Positions 1 to 7,714 of a DNA stretch of 64,000 bases are shown in pieces. The DNA lies in contig JACKNK010000003.1 in the NCBI GenBank assembly GCA_024234955.1, forward strand, positions 186,001 through 250,000. Direction: 5' to 3'. A program made the translations under genes and the position numbers. The DNA comes from Gammaproteobacteria bacterium. Lineage in GTDB: Bacteria > Pseudomonadota > Gammaproteobacteria > JACKNK01. The notes under the pieces were generated by a model. It ran no database searches. It worked only from the letters and a program-made list of their open reading frames with translations, and was not told where the DNA came from. Numbering within the stretch: the first letter of the stretch is position 1; each line of letters starts with the position of its first letter.

Positions 1-434
1 GAAGCGGCCCCGCCGAACTCCAGATCGTCGATGAAATCGCCATGCTCCATATCGAACAGATCGACAGTCATCTGGCAGGCAACCATCTTCACCTCAGCCT
101 CAACGCAAAGCTCGCGCAGCTCTTCGAGGCTGGCGACGCCCTTGCTGGCCATCTTCTTCTTCATCATGGAAGTCATCATGCCTTCCATGCCTGGCAGCGC
201 CTGCAACAGCACCGGGAACCACTTGTCCATCCCCGCCGGCATCGGCATGCCGGGATTACCCAGAGAGCTCACTTTCAGATCAAGGTTCTTCTTGACCAAC
301 TGCAGACCGTAGAACGTGAAAAAGATCTGGGTCTCGTAACCCAAGGCCGCCGCAGTCGAAGCGAGAATGAACGGAGGGTACGCCCAGTCGAGCGTGCCCT
401 TGGTGGCGATGATCGCAAGTTTCTTTTCGTCCAT
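1..434 (-). CDS. dsrE2: DsrE2-type sulfur-trafficking protein (partial, C-terminus outside window)
   Basis: The first 144 residues are visible; the gene runs off the left edge. The N-terminus (MDEKKLAIIATKGTLDWAYP), the long hydrophobic and Met-rich middle (GMPMPAGMD, GMEGMMTSMMKKKMA) and two cysteines in LRELCVEAEVKMVACQMT match the DsrE2 branch of the DsrE/F family. Members are thought to hand sulfane sulfur between rhodanese, TusA and the Dsr or Hdr machinery; many are membrane associated. It follows tusA on the same strand, the usual rhd-tusA-dsrE2 arrangement of sulfur oxidisers, but a hairpin terminator lies between them. No start alternative is needed, because the ATG at 434 begins the conserved region. 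Confidence 0.85.
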   Translation of the reverse strand, partial: MDEKKLAIIATKGTLDWAYPPFILASTAAALGYETQIFFTFYGLQLVKKNLDLKVSSLGNPGMPMPAGMDKWFPVLLQALPGMEGMMTSMMKKKMASKGVASLEELRELCVEAEVKMVACQMTVDLFDMEHGDFIDDLEFGGAA

Positions 435-474
435 AGGGCTAACCCTCTTACGTAGCGCTTAACGTATTGATTGA

Positions 475-513
475 TAAAAAAACCCTGGTGGGAGCGACAA
501 CTCACACCAGGGT
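475..513 (-). terminator. Rho-independent terminator between tusA and dsrE2
   Basis: A perfect 9-bp inverted repeat (ACCCTGGTG / CACCAGGGT) with a 14-nt loop is followed, on the minus strand, by a run of seven or eight T. It stands 20 nt beyond the tusA stop and 40 nt before the dsrE2 start, so it would end or attenuate tusA transcripts before dsrE2. Confidence 0.75.
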
Positions 514-532
514 CTATGCGGAGGCTGAGGCC

Positions 533-760
533 TCAGGCTTTTCTCATCAGGAAGGTGTACTTGCCACCCTCTTCACCGGACTCGATCAGCTCGTTACCGG
601 TCTGCTTCGCGAAAGCTTCCATGTCCTTGATGGAACCGGGGTCGGTCGCGATCACGCGCAGGACCTGACCGGATTCCATTTTGCCCAGCGCCTTCTTGGT
701 GCGCAGGATCGGCAGCGGGCAGTTCAGACCGGAGGCGTCGAGTTCTTGATCAAAGGCCAT
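533..760 (-). CDS. tusA: Sulfur carrier protein TusA
   Basis: This 75-residue protein has the SirA/TusA fold signature LDASGLNCPLPILRTKKAL with the sulfur-carrying cysteine at position 14, and the usual family length. TusA carries persulfide sulfur in the cytoplasm. In sulfur oxidisers it passes sulfur towards the Dsr or sHdr system rather than only to tRNA thiolation. The neighbouring dsrE2 favours the dissimilatory role; that is an inference, because no dsr or hdr genes are in the window. A promoter-like sequence lies upstream and a strong terminator follows. Confidence 0.93.
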   Translation of the reverse strand: MAFDQELDASGLNCPLPILRTKKALGKMESGQVLRVIATDPGSIKDMEAFAKQTGNELIESGEEGGKYTFLMRKA

Positions 761-816
761 TTGAGGACTCCTAAATGAGTGGAACGGAATTTCGTGATAT
801 TCGAATTAGCCAAACG

Positions 817-845
817 CTTATATTGGAATGGTCATAAAAACGCAA
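817..845 (-). promoter_or_regulatory. Candidate sigma-70 promoter of tusA
   Basis: On the minus strand TTGCGT (-35) and TATAAG (-10) are separated by 17 nt. The predicted start would be near 810, about 50 nt before the tusA ATG. The stretch is AT-richer than its surroundings. This is sequence match only. Confidence 0.4.
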
Positions 846-926
846 GGGAACACCCCTTATGGTATACGGCTCCCGCCGGTCGAGATCCCACCACCACACC
901 GAACGGTGCAAGATCCCGTCATGACG

Positions 927-1619
927 TCATAGCGGCAACGCTTCACCGATCTGAAAATGCTCGTAGCGAGCGGGGACCGTGAAGGTATCTTCAGGCAGAT
1001 CCTTGACGGCGCGGTAATCGGTCAGTTGGCGGCGATAGCCATTCTCATCCCATTCCGCAAGGGGCAATCCCCGCGTCAAAAAGCGCTGCCGGGCATAAAC
1101 GAGACGCGCCAACAAACATGGGGTAATCGACTCCTTCGGAAAATTGGCGATGGTCTGCATCTGCTGCCCAGCCAAGGTGAGATTGAGCTCGGTTAACGCG
1201 GCTCGGACGTCGGGCAGCAAATCATCAGCGATCACCGCGCTGAAGCAGGTCACGCCGTCAAATTGCTGGCGATAATTCACCACCGCCTTCCCACCGACTT
1301 TCGGTGCATTTGGGTCTGGCGTGTACTCGTCCAGGGGATTCACCGCAATTGGCGGCGTTGCGGGGATGTCTCGCCGAGGTATATCAAGCACCGATTCGTT
1401 CTCGTTCACGACGCTGAACACCATGCCATCAGCGCGACGCAACAACAGAAAGCCTTCGGCATCCGGGCCATCATCGATGCGCAGGAATTCCGGGTTCACC
1501 AGCATGCGGACCTGATAAGGCTCGATCCCCTGCTCCTGCTCCATGAATGTCAGCTGCATGGTCTCAGCCCGAGCCGTAACCATGACCAACATCAGACTCA
1601 ACCCAGCAAACGTTCTCAT
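927..1619 (-). CDS. Exported protein of unknown function
   Basis: The 230-residue product starts with a short signal peptide (MRTFAGLSLMLVMVTARA, likely cut near residue 18), so it is probably periplasmic. The mature part has no motif I recognise. It holds two cysteines (in VTCFSAV and ITPCLLA) that could form a disulfide, and is otherwise rich in charged and hydrophobic beta-like segments. The ATG overlaps the stop of the upstream ferritin-like gene by four bases, so the two are translationally coupled in the slt-glycerate kinase-DUF455 run. No function is proposed. Confidence 0.7.
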   Translation of the reverse strand: MRTFAGLSLMLVMVTARAETMQLTFMEQEQGIEPYQVRMLVNPEFLRIDDGPDAEGFLLLRRADGMVFSVVNENESVLDIPRRDIPATPPIAVNPLDEYTPDPNAPKVGGKAVVNYRQQFDGVTCFSAVIADDLLPDVRAALTELNLTLAGQQMQTIANFPKESITPCLLARLVYARQRFLTRGLPLAEWDENGYRRQLTDYRAVKDLPEDTFTVPARYEHFQIGEALPL

Positions 1620-2440
1620 CCGCCCAGCTCCTCCAAAAGAGTGATTTCGTCGTCGTCGAAGCCCGCCGCCCGACGGGCTTCAAAATGAAACGGGCCTTTG
1701 ACCCGACCTTTCATGTATTGCTCGATCAATGCACGGAAGGTAGCCGTCGGTTCCCGGCCTTCACGTTCGCAGACAAATCGAAACCAGCGGCTGCCTGCCG
1801 CAACGTGCGCCACTTCTTCGCGTTCGATCAGTTCCAGGACCTCTGCGGACGCGCGATCTCCGACGCCTCGCAATTTCCGAACGATACCCGGGACGACATC
1901 CAGACTCCGCGCCTCCAGGACGCGCGGCACCAGAGCCATACGCGCGACCAAATCACCCGAGGTTTTCATCGCCATCTCCCAAAGCCCGTTATGCGCCGAG
2001 AAATCGCCGTATTCATGACCATGATCGCGCAAGCGGTCCCGCAACAGCAGGAAATGCCTGGCCTCATCCTCGGCAACCTGGACCCAATCGTCGTAATAGG
2101 CCTTGGGCAGGCCTCGAAAGCGATAAACCGCATCCCAACCGAGGTTGACCGCATTGAATTCAATATGCGCCAGGGCGTGGAGTAAGGCGGCGCGCTCACC
2201 CCGATTGCTATAACCGCGTCGTGCGACTTTTCCGGGTGGAACCAGATCCGGTTTGAGCGGGCGTCCCGGTGACTCGATCTCCTCCACCGAAGGTGCCGAA
2301 TCGAGCGTCAGATCACCCGTCCGCCACGCCTCGCCGATGCGCGCCGTCAGTGCGCACTTCACGTCCGCATCGCAGCTTCTAAGGCATTGCAGCGCGTGCG
2401 CCTGCAGATTCCGCTCCGCGCCAAGTTCAATCGGGGGCAT
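1616..2440 (-). CDS. DUF455 family ferritin-like protein
   Basis: The 274 residues match the DUF455 family, a ferritin-like helical bundle. Visible metal-ligand type motifs are ALAHIEFNAVNLGWD, EDEARHFLLL and EREEVAHVAAGSRW, each an E/H pattern expected of a di-iron carboxylate protein. The function of the family is not settled; some relatives act in tRNA hydroxylation (MiaE-like), others are only called ferritin-like. The start overlaps the end of the glycerate kinase gene by 14 nt, and its stop overlaps the next gene, so this is an operon member. Confidence 0.8.
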   Translation of the reverse strand: MPPIELGAERNLQAHALQCLRSCDADVKCALTARIGEAWRTGDLTLDSAPSVEEIESPGRPLKPDLVPPGKVARRGYSNRGERAALLHALAHIEFNAVNLGWDAVYRFRGLPKAYYDDWVQVAEDEARHFLLLRDRLRDHGHEYGDFSAHNGLWEMAMKTSGDLVARMALVPRVLEARSLDVVPGIVRKLRGVGDRASAEVLELIEREEVAHVAAGSRWFRFVCEREGREPTATFRALIEQYMKGRVKGPFHFEARRAAGFDDDEITLLEELGG

Positions 2441-3635
2441 GTATAAACCCGATCACCATATCCATGACATTACTGCCCGTCGGCCCGGTATAGAGAAGAT
2501 CACCGCTTGCTGCCAGGAATGTTCCGGAATCCGCCTCATTCAGGCAGCGGCGTGCATCCAGTGCGTGCACCTGACCCCGGCTCACCGTCTGACCGTCGAT
2601 CAAGGCGCCCGCATCTTCGCCTGGCCCATCCGTGCCATCCGTTCCGGCGGCGAGCACGATGATGTCGTCCCGGCCATCCAGCTCGATCGCCAACGCCAAG
2701 GCCATCTGCTGATTGCGCCCACCTCGACCTGGGTTCTCCGGGAGACGCACCGTGGTTTCACCGCCCCAAACATAGATACCCGGCTCCGCATCGCGCAGCG
2801 ACTGCGCAATCCGGCTTGCTGCCTCCAGGACATCGCCTTCCAACGGTCCATCTCCGTTGGTGGCGAACAAATGATGTGCTCTGGTGGCGTTGATCACCGC
2901 CTTGCAGGCATCACCGTTGGTGGCGATCACCCGATGTGGCACGGGCCGCAGGGAAACCGGCTGCGGAGGCGGCAGACATTCCACCAACCAATCCGGCAAC
3001 GGCGGCAATTCAGCGTGCATCATCGGCCAGAGCGGACCTGACCCGATCACCGCCGGGTCATCCCCGGGCACATCCGAGATCAGCAGCACCTCTACCTCCC
3101 TGCCGTCGAGCAGCGCCAACACCCCGCCCCCCTTCAACCGTGACCACCGCTTGCGCAAACGATTCATCGCCCCGATGTCCCAACCATCGGCGAGCAGAAA
3201 ATCGGTGGCCCGTTGAATATCGGCCACCGTCATCCCTTCCACAGGCGCCTCCATAAGGCTCGATGCGCCACCTGAGAGCAACACCAAGACAAAGGCGTCG
3301 CGCGGCAGCGCTGCGATGTACTCGATCAAAGCCTGCCCGGCGGCAAAACTGGCGGCATCCGGAACCGGATGCCCCGAACTCAGACACCGAATCCGTGCAT
3401 CACCCAGCAAAGATGAATCTTCATAGCCATGCTTGGTGACCACAAAGCCGCTTCGCAACGACTTCCCCAATACATCCCGCGCACCGTGCATCATGGCGGT
3501 CGCCGCCTTGCCGACCGCGATCACATGAACGTCGCCGATCCTGGGGTTCGCACGCAGATATTCCGCTGTCCGTGCCTGTCCGTGAACGGCATGCAAAGCG
3601 GCATCAAACACTTCCAGCAACAGGGTCCGGGACAT
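2427..3635 (-). CDS. Glycerate 2-kinase / MOFRL family protein
   Basis: The product has the DUF4147-MOFRL architecture of glycerate 2-kinases (GckA/TtuD; older annotations call it hydroxypyruvate reductase). Seen are VIAVGKAATAMMHGA near the N-terminus, VLLSGGASSLMEAP, the SDVPGDDPAVIGSGP segment, and the C-terminal GGETTVRL...GGRNQQMALA followed by AAGTDGTDGPGEDAGA. The enzyme phosphorylates D-glycerate to 2-phosphoglycerate. The ATG at 3635 is chosen over an upstream start because a GGAG box precedes it and the conserved region begins there; it then lies one base past the slt stop. A link to phosphoglycolate salvage in an autotroph is possible but inferred. Confidence 0.85.
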   Translation of the reverse strand: MSRTLLLEVFDAALHAVHGQARTAEYLRANPRIGDVHVIAVGKAATAMMHGARDVLGKSLRSGFVVTKHGYEDSSLLGDARIRCLSSGHPVPDAASFAAGQALIEYIAALPRDAFVLVLLSGGASSLMEAPVEGMTVADIQRATDFLLADGWDIGAMNRLRKRWSRLKGGGVLALLDGREVEVLLISDVPGDDPAVIGSGPLWPMMHAELPPLPDWLVECLPPPQPVSLRPVPHRVIATNGDACKAVINATRAHHLFATNGDGPLEGDVLEAASRIAQSLRDAEPGIYVWGGETTVRLPENPGRGGRNQQMALALAIELDGRDDIIVLAAGTDGTDGPGEDAGALIDGQTVSRGQVHALDARRCLNEADSGTFLAASGDLLYTGPTGSNVMDMVIGFIHAPD

Positions 3636-3636
3636 C

Positions 3637-5640
3637 TCAACTCCGGGGCGAACTGGCCTTCTGCTCCGCGATTCGATTGGCCTCTTCAAGCGACACCACG
3701 GCCGGCATGCGCTCGCTGATCCGGCGCGGGGTTTCAAGTCCGCGCCGCATGTCGTAAATCACCGAATAGGCCAACACCCGGCGCAGATACTCGCGGGTCT
3801 CGTTGAACGGAACCAGTTCAACCCACAGGTCTGCCGGCATCGGCTTGCCGGTTTCCGGCAACCATTTTCGGACCCGGTGCGGCCCCGCGTTGTACGCCGC
3901 CGTCGCGAGCACCGGATTCTCGGCCAGATCGTCGTAGACAGAACGCAGGTAGTACGTTCCGAGTCGCACATTCAACTCCGGCTCGGTCAGATCACTGCTG
4001 TGCCGGACGCTAGTGTTGATCTGCTTGGCAACCCGTTTTGCGGTTGCCGGCATGAGTTGCATCAGACCGGTGGCACCCGCATGAGAACGCACGTCCGGCG
4101 AGAACGCGCTTTCCTGGCGACACACGGCGTACACCCAGGAACGATCCAGGTCGCGCAGATCGGCATAACGGTGAATATGTTCGGAAAACGCCAACGGGAA
4201 ACGCAATGCCAGGTCGTCAAAGTGACCACCGCGCGCCACCGTCAGGATGGCGCGATCGTGCCAGCCCCATTCCTGAGCCAGCTTGGCGACCACCCGCAAT
4301 TCATCCGGGTTGAGGCTTCGATCCAGAACCCACCATTCACGACGCGCATCCAGACGCTTGTCCAGGGCATACAACTCACGCGCCCGCAGCACGCCGGGTT
4401 TGGTTTCCAGGTACTGCCGCATGGATTCCGTCGGCTCAAGGACCTCCTGCTCGAACTCATACGCCGCCCCGACGTGATCTGCCGCCAGGAAACCGTAGTA
4501 GCTTCGGTTCAGGCTCACCCCGGCGAAATACTTGTTGGCTTCATGGTCGCGACCGAGTTCCTGCAACACCCGCCCGCGCCAATAGCGCCACTGCTGATCC
4601 TCACGCAGGTCTTCAGGCATGCGATTCAACCAATACAGCGCCTTGTTCCATTCGCCGTTGACCATGCAGACGCGCACCGCCCATCCCAGCGCCACCTTGT
4701 CGGTCTCATCGATGGGCAGGAAGGCAAACCAGTGCAGCGCCTCCATATCGCGATCCAATGCCAGATGCACCCCAATGGTGCGCGCCAGGGACGCACGATC
4801 CCGCGCGCTGAAATTGCCCGTCTTCTCGAACGGCTCCCACAGCCGGATGGCCTTATCGGTATCCCGTTGAGCCAACCGCTTCAGCACGCTGATGACAATC
4901 CGGCGCGCGAGCGGTACGTTCTGTTTCAGTTCCGCAATGCTGTTAAGCGAATCGGGCGACCGCCAAGCCTTTACCCAGACATCCACCCAGCGCTGGTCGT
5001 CTTTCGGCAACTCACGCTTAAGGTAGTTGGCAAGCTGCCAGTTACGCTTTTTCATCGCCAGATGAATGCGCGCCCAGACCCGCTCCGGAGTCAGTTTGCC
5101 CGCCTCCTTCCACGCCTTGAAGACAGCATCACACTCCTTGGGGCGAGACTTGCCGTACAACCAGAGCGGCTCGACGCGATCCAGGGCAGCGGCACGCTCG
5201 CCGGTCTTATACATGGCCCATACCGTGCGGCACTGGCGAGAGGCCGACTCGCTGGGTGCATCAAACGCCAGGTACTCCCGCCAATCGCCACGCTGGGCGA
5301 GCACGTCCAGATACTTGCTGCGAAGACGATCCGCGAGCGGCGACCCCTCCCAACGGTCAAGGAATTCCCCAATCGCCCCGGACTGAGTCCTCGCGAGATT
5401 GCGCACCAGCTCCTCGTAAACCAAATACGGATACAGCGGATAGTCTGACAGACGCGCCTTGAGGCGCTCGTACTCCTTCACGTCCTTGCGATCGAAGGCA
5501 CGCTCTGCGGCCTTGAATTCGCTACGCTGCAAGGCCATCGACTGATCATAGGTTTCCGCCTGCCCGCTCCCATAAACGAGCGTCGACAAGGTCAGAAAAA
5601 TGCCAACAGACAAACGTCGCATTGGTGATGAAGAGGTCAT
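3637..5640 (-). CDS. slt: Soluble lytic murein transglycosylase
   Basis: The 667-residue product has the Slt70 layout: a signal peptide (residues 1-28, ending GSGQA), a long alpha-superhelical U-shaped region, and a C-terminal lysozyme-like SLT domain. The catalytic glutamate is E510 in the motif RQESAFSPDVRSHAGATGLM, with the family motifs GLMQLMPATA and AAYNAGPHRVRKW following. It cleaves peptidoglycan between MurNAc and GlcNAc in the periplasm. An alternative start is Met7. It heads a tightly spaced minus-strand run, one base before the glycerate kinase ATG. Confidence 0.93.
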   Translation of the reverse strand: MTSSSPMRRLSVGIFLTLSTLVYGSGQAETYDQSMALQRSEFKAAERAFDRKDVKEYERLKARLSDYPLYPYLVYEELVRNLARTQSGAIGEFLDRWEGSPLADRLRSKYLDVLAQRGDWREYLAFDAPSESASRQCRTVWAMYKTGERAAALDRVEPLWLYGKSRPKECDAVFKAWKEAGKLTPERVWARIHLAMKKRNWQLANYLKRELPKDDQRWVDVWVKAWRSPDSLNSIAELKQNVPLARRIVISVLKRLAQRDTDKAIRLWEPFEKTGNFSARDRASLARTIGVHLALDRDMEALHWFAFLPIDETDKVALGWAVRVCMVNGEWNKALYWLNRMPEDLREDQQWRYWRGRVLQELGRDHEANKYFAGVSLNRSYYGFLAADHVGAAYEFEQEVLEPTESMRQYLETKPGVLRARELYALDKRLDARREWWVLDRSLNPDELRVVAKLAQEWGWHDRAILTVARGGHFDDLALRFPLAFSEHIHRYADLRDLDRSWVYAVCRQESAFSPDVRSHAGATGLMQLMPATAKRVAKQINTSVRHSSDLTEPELNVRLGTYYLRSVYDDLAENPVLATAAYNAGPHRVRKWLPETGKPMPADLWVELVPFNETREYLRRVLAYSVIYDMRRGLETPRRISERMPAVVSLEEANRIAEQKASSPRS

Positions 5641-5778
5641 TGCATCCGGCTTCGTGGAGTGAAACGAGGGGGGTAACGGCGGGACGCCAGCGTAGGCCCG
5701 CGCCCCCGTGAATTCAACGACAATCGCTAATGAACAACCGTAGATTCCATCCTTTTTCAGACCGCATCAGGCCAACAG

Positions 5779-6486
5779 ATGTTTCATCCCCGCACGCAAA
5801 TTCCTCCCGCCGCAGACCGCCCTGACTGGGTCGCCCTGTTTCCTGAATTGAGGGCGATCGAGTCGGCCTGTCGCGGGACACTGCTGGACGCCGGTCGCAT
5901 CCTCGACCTGTCGGCGCATCAACCCGTGTTTCATGTCGGCCAGCACGCCGACAATTACCTGCTGGTTCTCAACGGCCAGGTGCGGGTCTATCGCATCGCG
6001 AGCAACGGGCGTGAAATCGATCTGTATCGGGTGAATGACGGTCAATCCTGTGTCTTGACCACCTCCTGCCTGTTCGCCGGCGACCAATACCCTGCCGATG
6101 GCATAACCACCCAACCGGTGAGAGCGGTGGCCATTCCGCGTAACGTCTTTCATGAGGCAATCGGTTGTTCAACGGTATTCCGCCAATTCGTGTTCGCCTC
6201 CTTCAGCCAACGCATGAGCGTGTTGCTGACGCTGATCGATGACCTGGTTTTCGGACGTATCGATGCCCGGCTCGCGCAATGCCTGTTGCGTCTCGCCGAG
6301 ACCGAAGGCGGTGAAATCGTGCGCACACATCAGGCATTGGCCAACGAGTTGGGCAGCGCCCGCGAAGTCATCAGCCGGCAACTCAAGGAGTTCGAAAATC
6401 AACGCCTGGTAAAGCTTGGGCGCGCACGATTGACTATCCTCGACCACCAAGCGCTACGGCGGATCGTGCGCGAAGCCGCAAAGTGA
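5779..6486 (+). CDS. Crp/Fnr-family transcriptional regulator
   Basis: The 235-residue protein has an N-terminal cNMP-binding-like beta barrel (about residues 45-135, with HVGQHADNYLLVLNGQVRVYR) and a C-terminal winged helix with a recognition segment ALANELGSAREVISRQLKEFE. It lacks the N-terminal cysteine cluster of FNR/ANR, so it should not sense oxygen through an iron-sulfur cluster. Relatives sitting next to DUF2892 or rhodanese genes are often thought to respond to redox or sulfur signals, but the ligand here is unknown. The DUF2892 gene starts 80 nt downstream. Confidence 0.85.
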   Translation: MFHPRTQIPPAADRPDWVALFPELRAIESACRGTLLDAGRILDLSAHQPVFHVGQHADNYLLVLNGQVRVYRIASNGREIDLYRVNDGQSCVLTTSCLFAGDQYPADGITTQPVRAVAIPRNVFHEAIGCSTVFRQFVFASFSQRMSVLLTLIDDLVFGRIDARLAQCLLRLAETEGGEIVRTHQALANELGSAREVISRQLKEFENQRLVKLGRARLTILDHQALRRIVREAAK

Positions 6487-6565
6487 CTTAGTTACGGAAC
6501 ATCCGGTTACCCATGCGTAAGCTGAAATCCGTTCCCCGAAACACCCTACAAAAGAGGCAATACCA

Positions 6566-6745
6566 ATGAAACAGAATGTTGGCGGTATCGATAAAATCCT
6601 GCGCATCGTTGTCGGTGCGGCACTGGTCGTCTGGGCGGCGTTCATGGCTGGTCCGACCTGGGCATGGATCGGCGTAGTGCCGCTGGCCACTGGCCTGGTC
6701 GGCTTCTGCCCGGTCTACCTGCCGATCAAGTTCAGTAGCAAATAA
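6566..6745 (+). CDS. Small DUF2892 (YgaP-like) membrane protein
   Basis: This 59-residue protein begins MKQNVGGIDKILRIVVGAAL and ends YLPIKFSSK, the DUF2892 pattern found as the membrane part of the rhodanese YgaP. Two hydrophobic segments are joined by the GPTWAWIG turn, and a single Cys lies in VGFCPVYLP, a conserved feature. An AAGAGG ribosome-binding site lies 10 nt upstream. It is probably co-transcribed with the Crp/Fnr-type gene and is followed by a strong terminator. No rhodanese domain is attached. Confidence 0.85.
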   Translation: MKQNVGGIDKILRIVVGAALVVWAAFMAGPTWAWIGVVPLATGLVGFCPVYLPIKFSSK

Positions 6746-6764
6746 GTTCGAACCACCTCGAACC

Positions 6765-6801
6765 GAAAAAGCCGACCAGCGGTGCTGAGTCGGCTTTTTT
6801 T
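6765..6801 (+). terminator. Rho-independent terminator after the DUF2892 gene
   Basis: AAAAAGCCGAC and GTCGGCTTTTTT form an 11-bp stem around a short loop, ending in seven T, 20 nt after the DUF2892 stop. It closes the regulator-DUF2892 unit. Confidence 0.85.
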
Positions 6802-6826
6802 GTTGGTGGAAAATCCGACCGCGACG

Positions 6827-7063
6827 CTATGCGCCTGCGTTGCGCGGCAAGCCCATCGCCATCCGGGCCAAGCGAATGATTAGTAGAGTCGGCAAGCTGG
6901 CATGCAGAAACAGGTCGAAAATGTCCAGCGGACGCGACAGCGTTCCATCCACGAGCATGCGCAGTTTCTCGACCAGATGTGGCTCTGGCACGAAGGGCGC
7001 CGAACCCAGCAGCAATGCGCTGATGAGCAACGACGGCAATGGAAAACGATCGATCAGATTCAC
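6827..7063 (-). CDS. Small membrane protein, conserved hypothetical
   Basis: About 78 residues from a GTG start (VNLIDRFPLPSLLISALLLG). The GTG is preferred to an ATG 60 nt upstream because a TGAGG box precedes it and because the sequence from there resembles a small gammaproteobacterial family with a conserved APFVPEPHLVEKLRML block. Two hydrophobic stretches (about 8-22 and 55-68) flank that block. Family members are sometimes labelled 'RND transporter', which is unlikely given the size. Function unknown. It is divergent from the exported DsrE-family gene. Confidence 0.65.
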   Translation of the reverse strand: MNLIDRFPLPSLLISALLLGSAPFVPEPHLVEKLRMLVDGTLSRPLDIFDLFLHASLPTLLIIRLARMAMGLPRNAGA

Positions 7064-7141
7064 GGCGACCTCAAATGAAAACGATTCCGGAAGACAACGC
7101 CTGACTATACTGGATGCGCCCACCCCAACCGGGATGACGTC

Positions 7142-7699
7142 ATGCGTACCTTACCCCGCCTTGTGGTCATCCGGACCCTTATAACCCTGTTGTTTGTCAG
7201 CGTGGCGTCACTCGCCGAAGAATCCGCGCCAAGCATCGACCCTGCTACCCAGGGGGCGGAAGTAATCGATACCGCATACGACCCGCCCAAGGTCGTGTTC
7301 GACTTCTATTTCGACGACCCAAGCCAAATCAATGCCGCGCTTTACTGGATTCGTTCATTGATGAATCCCTTGAGCGCCGAGCCTTATGGTTACACCCCGG
7401 ACCAGATGAGCATCAAGGTGGTCATTCACGGCACCGAAATCGTTGCCCTGGCCCACAAGAATTACGCGAAATATCAGGACGCTGTCGAACGCATGCGCTA
7501 TTACGCCGACCTGGGCGTCGAATTCAAGGTATGCGCACTTGCCGCCCATGACTACGGCTACACCCCCGCAGACTTCTACGACTTCGTACAGGTGGTGCCG
7601 TCCGCGATCACCGAATTGGTCCACTGGCAGACGCAGGGCCACGCATTGCTGCAACCGAAGATGATGGACAAGCGCTTCTCGATCGAAGAGATCCGTTGA
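7142..7699 (+). CDS. Exported DsrE-family protein
   Basis: The 185-residue product opens with a signal-like segment (MRTLPRLVVIRTLITLLFVSVASLAEE) and continues with a DsrE/F-type fold: KVVFDFYFDDPSQINAALYWIRSLMN, IKVVIHGTEIVALAHKNY, and a single Cys in LGVEFKVCALAAHDYGYTP at the place where DsrE proteins carry the active cysteine. The C-terminal VQVVPSAITELVHWQTQGHAL fits the family. It would act in the periplasm, unlike the cytoplasmic DsrE and DsrE2 proteins. Periplasmic DsrE-like proteins are common in sulfur oxidisers but have no agreed role. Confidence 0.78.
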   Translation: MRTLPRLVVIRTLITLLFVSVASLAEESAPSIDPATQGAEVIDTAYDPPKVVFDFYFDDPSQINAALYWIRSLMNPLSAEPYGYTPDQMSIKVVIHGTEIVALAHKNYAKYQDAVERMRYYADLGVEFKVCALAAHDYGYTPADFYDFVQVVPSAITELVHWQTQGHALLQPKMMDKRFSIEEIR

Positions 7700-7714
7700 A
7701 CGCCATGCCCACCA

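Noticed and set aside
5779..6486. Calling the Crp/Fnr gene 'fnr'
   Set aside because: It lacks the N-terminal cysteine cluster needed for an oxygen-sensing [4Fe-4S] centre.
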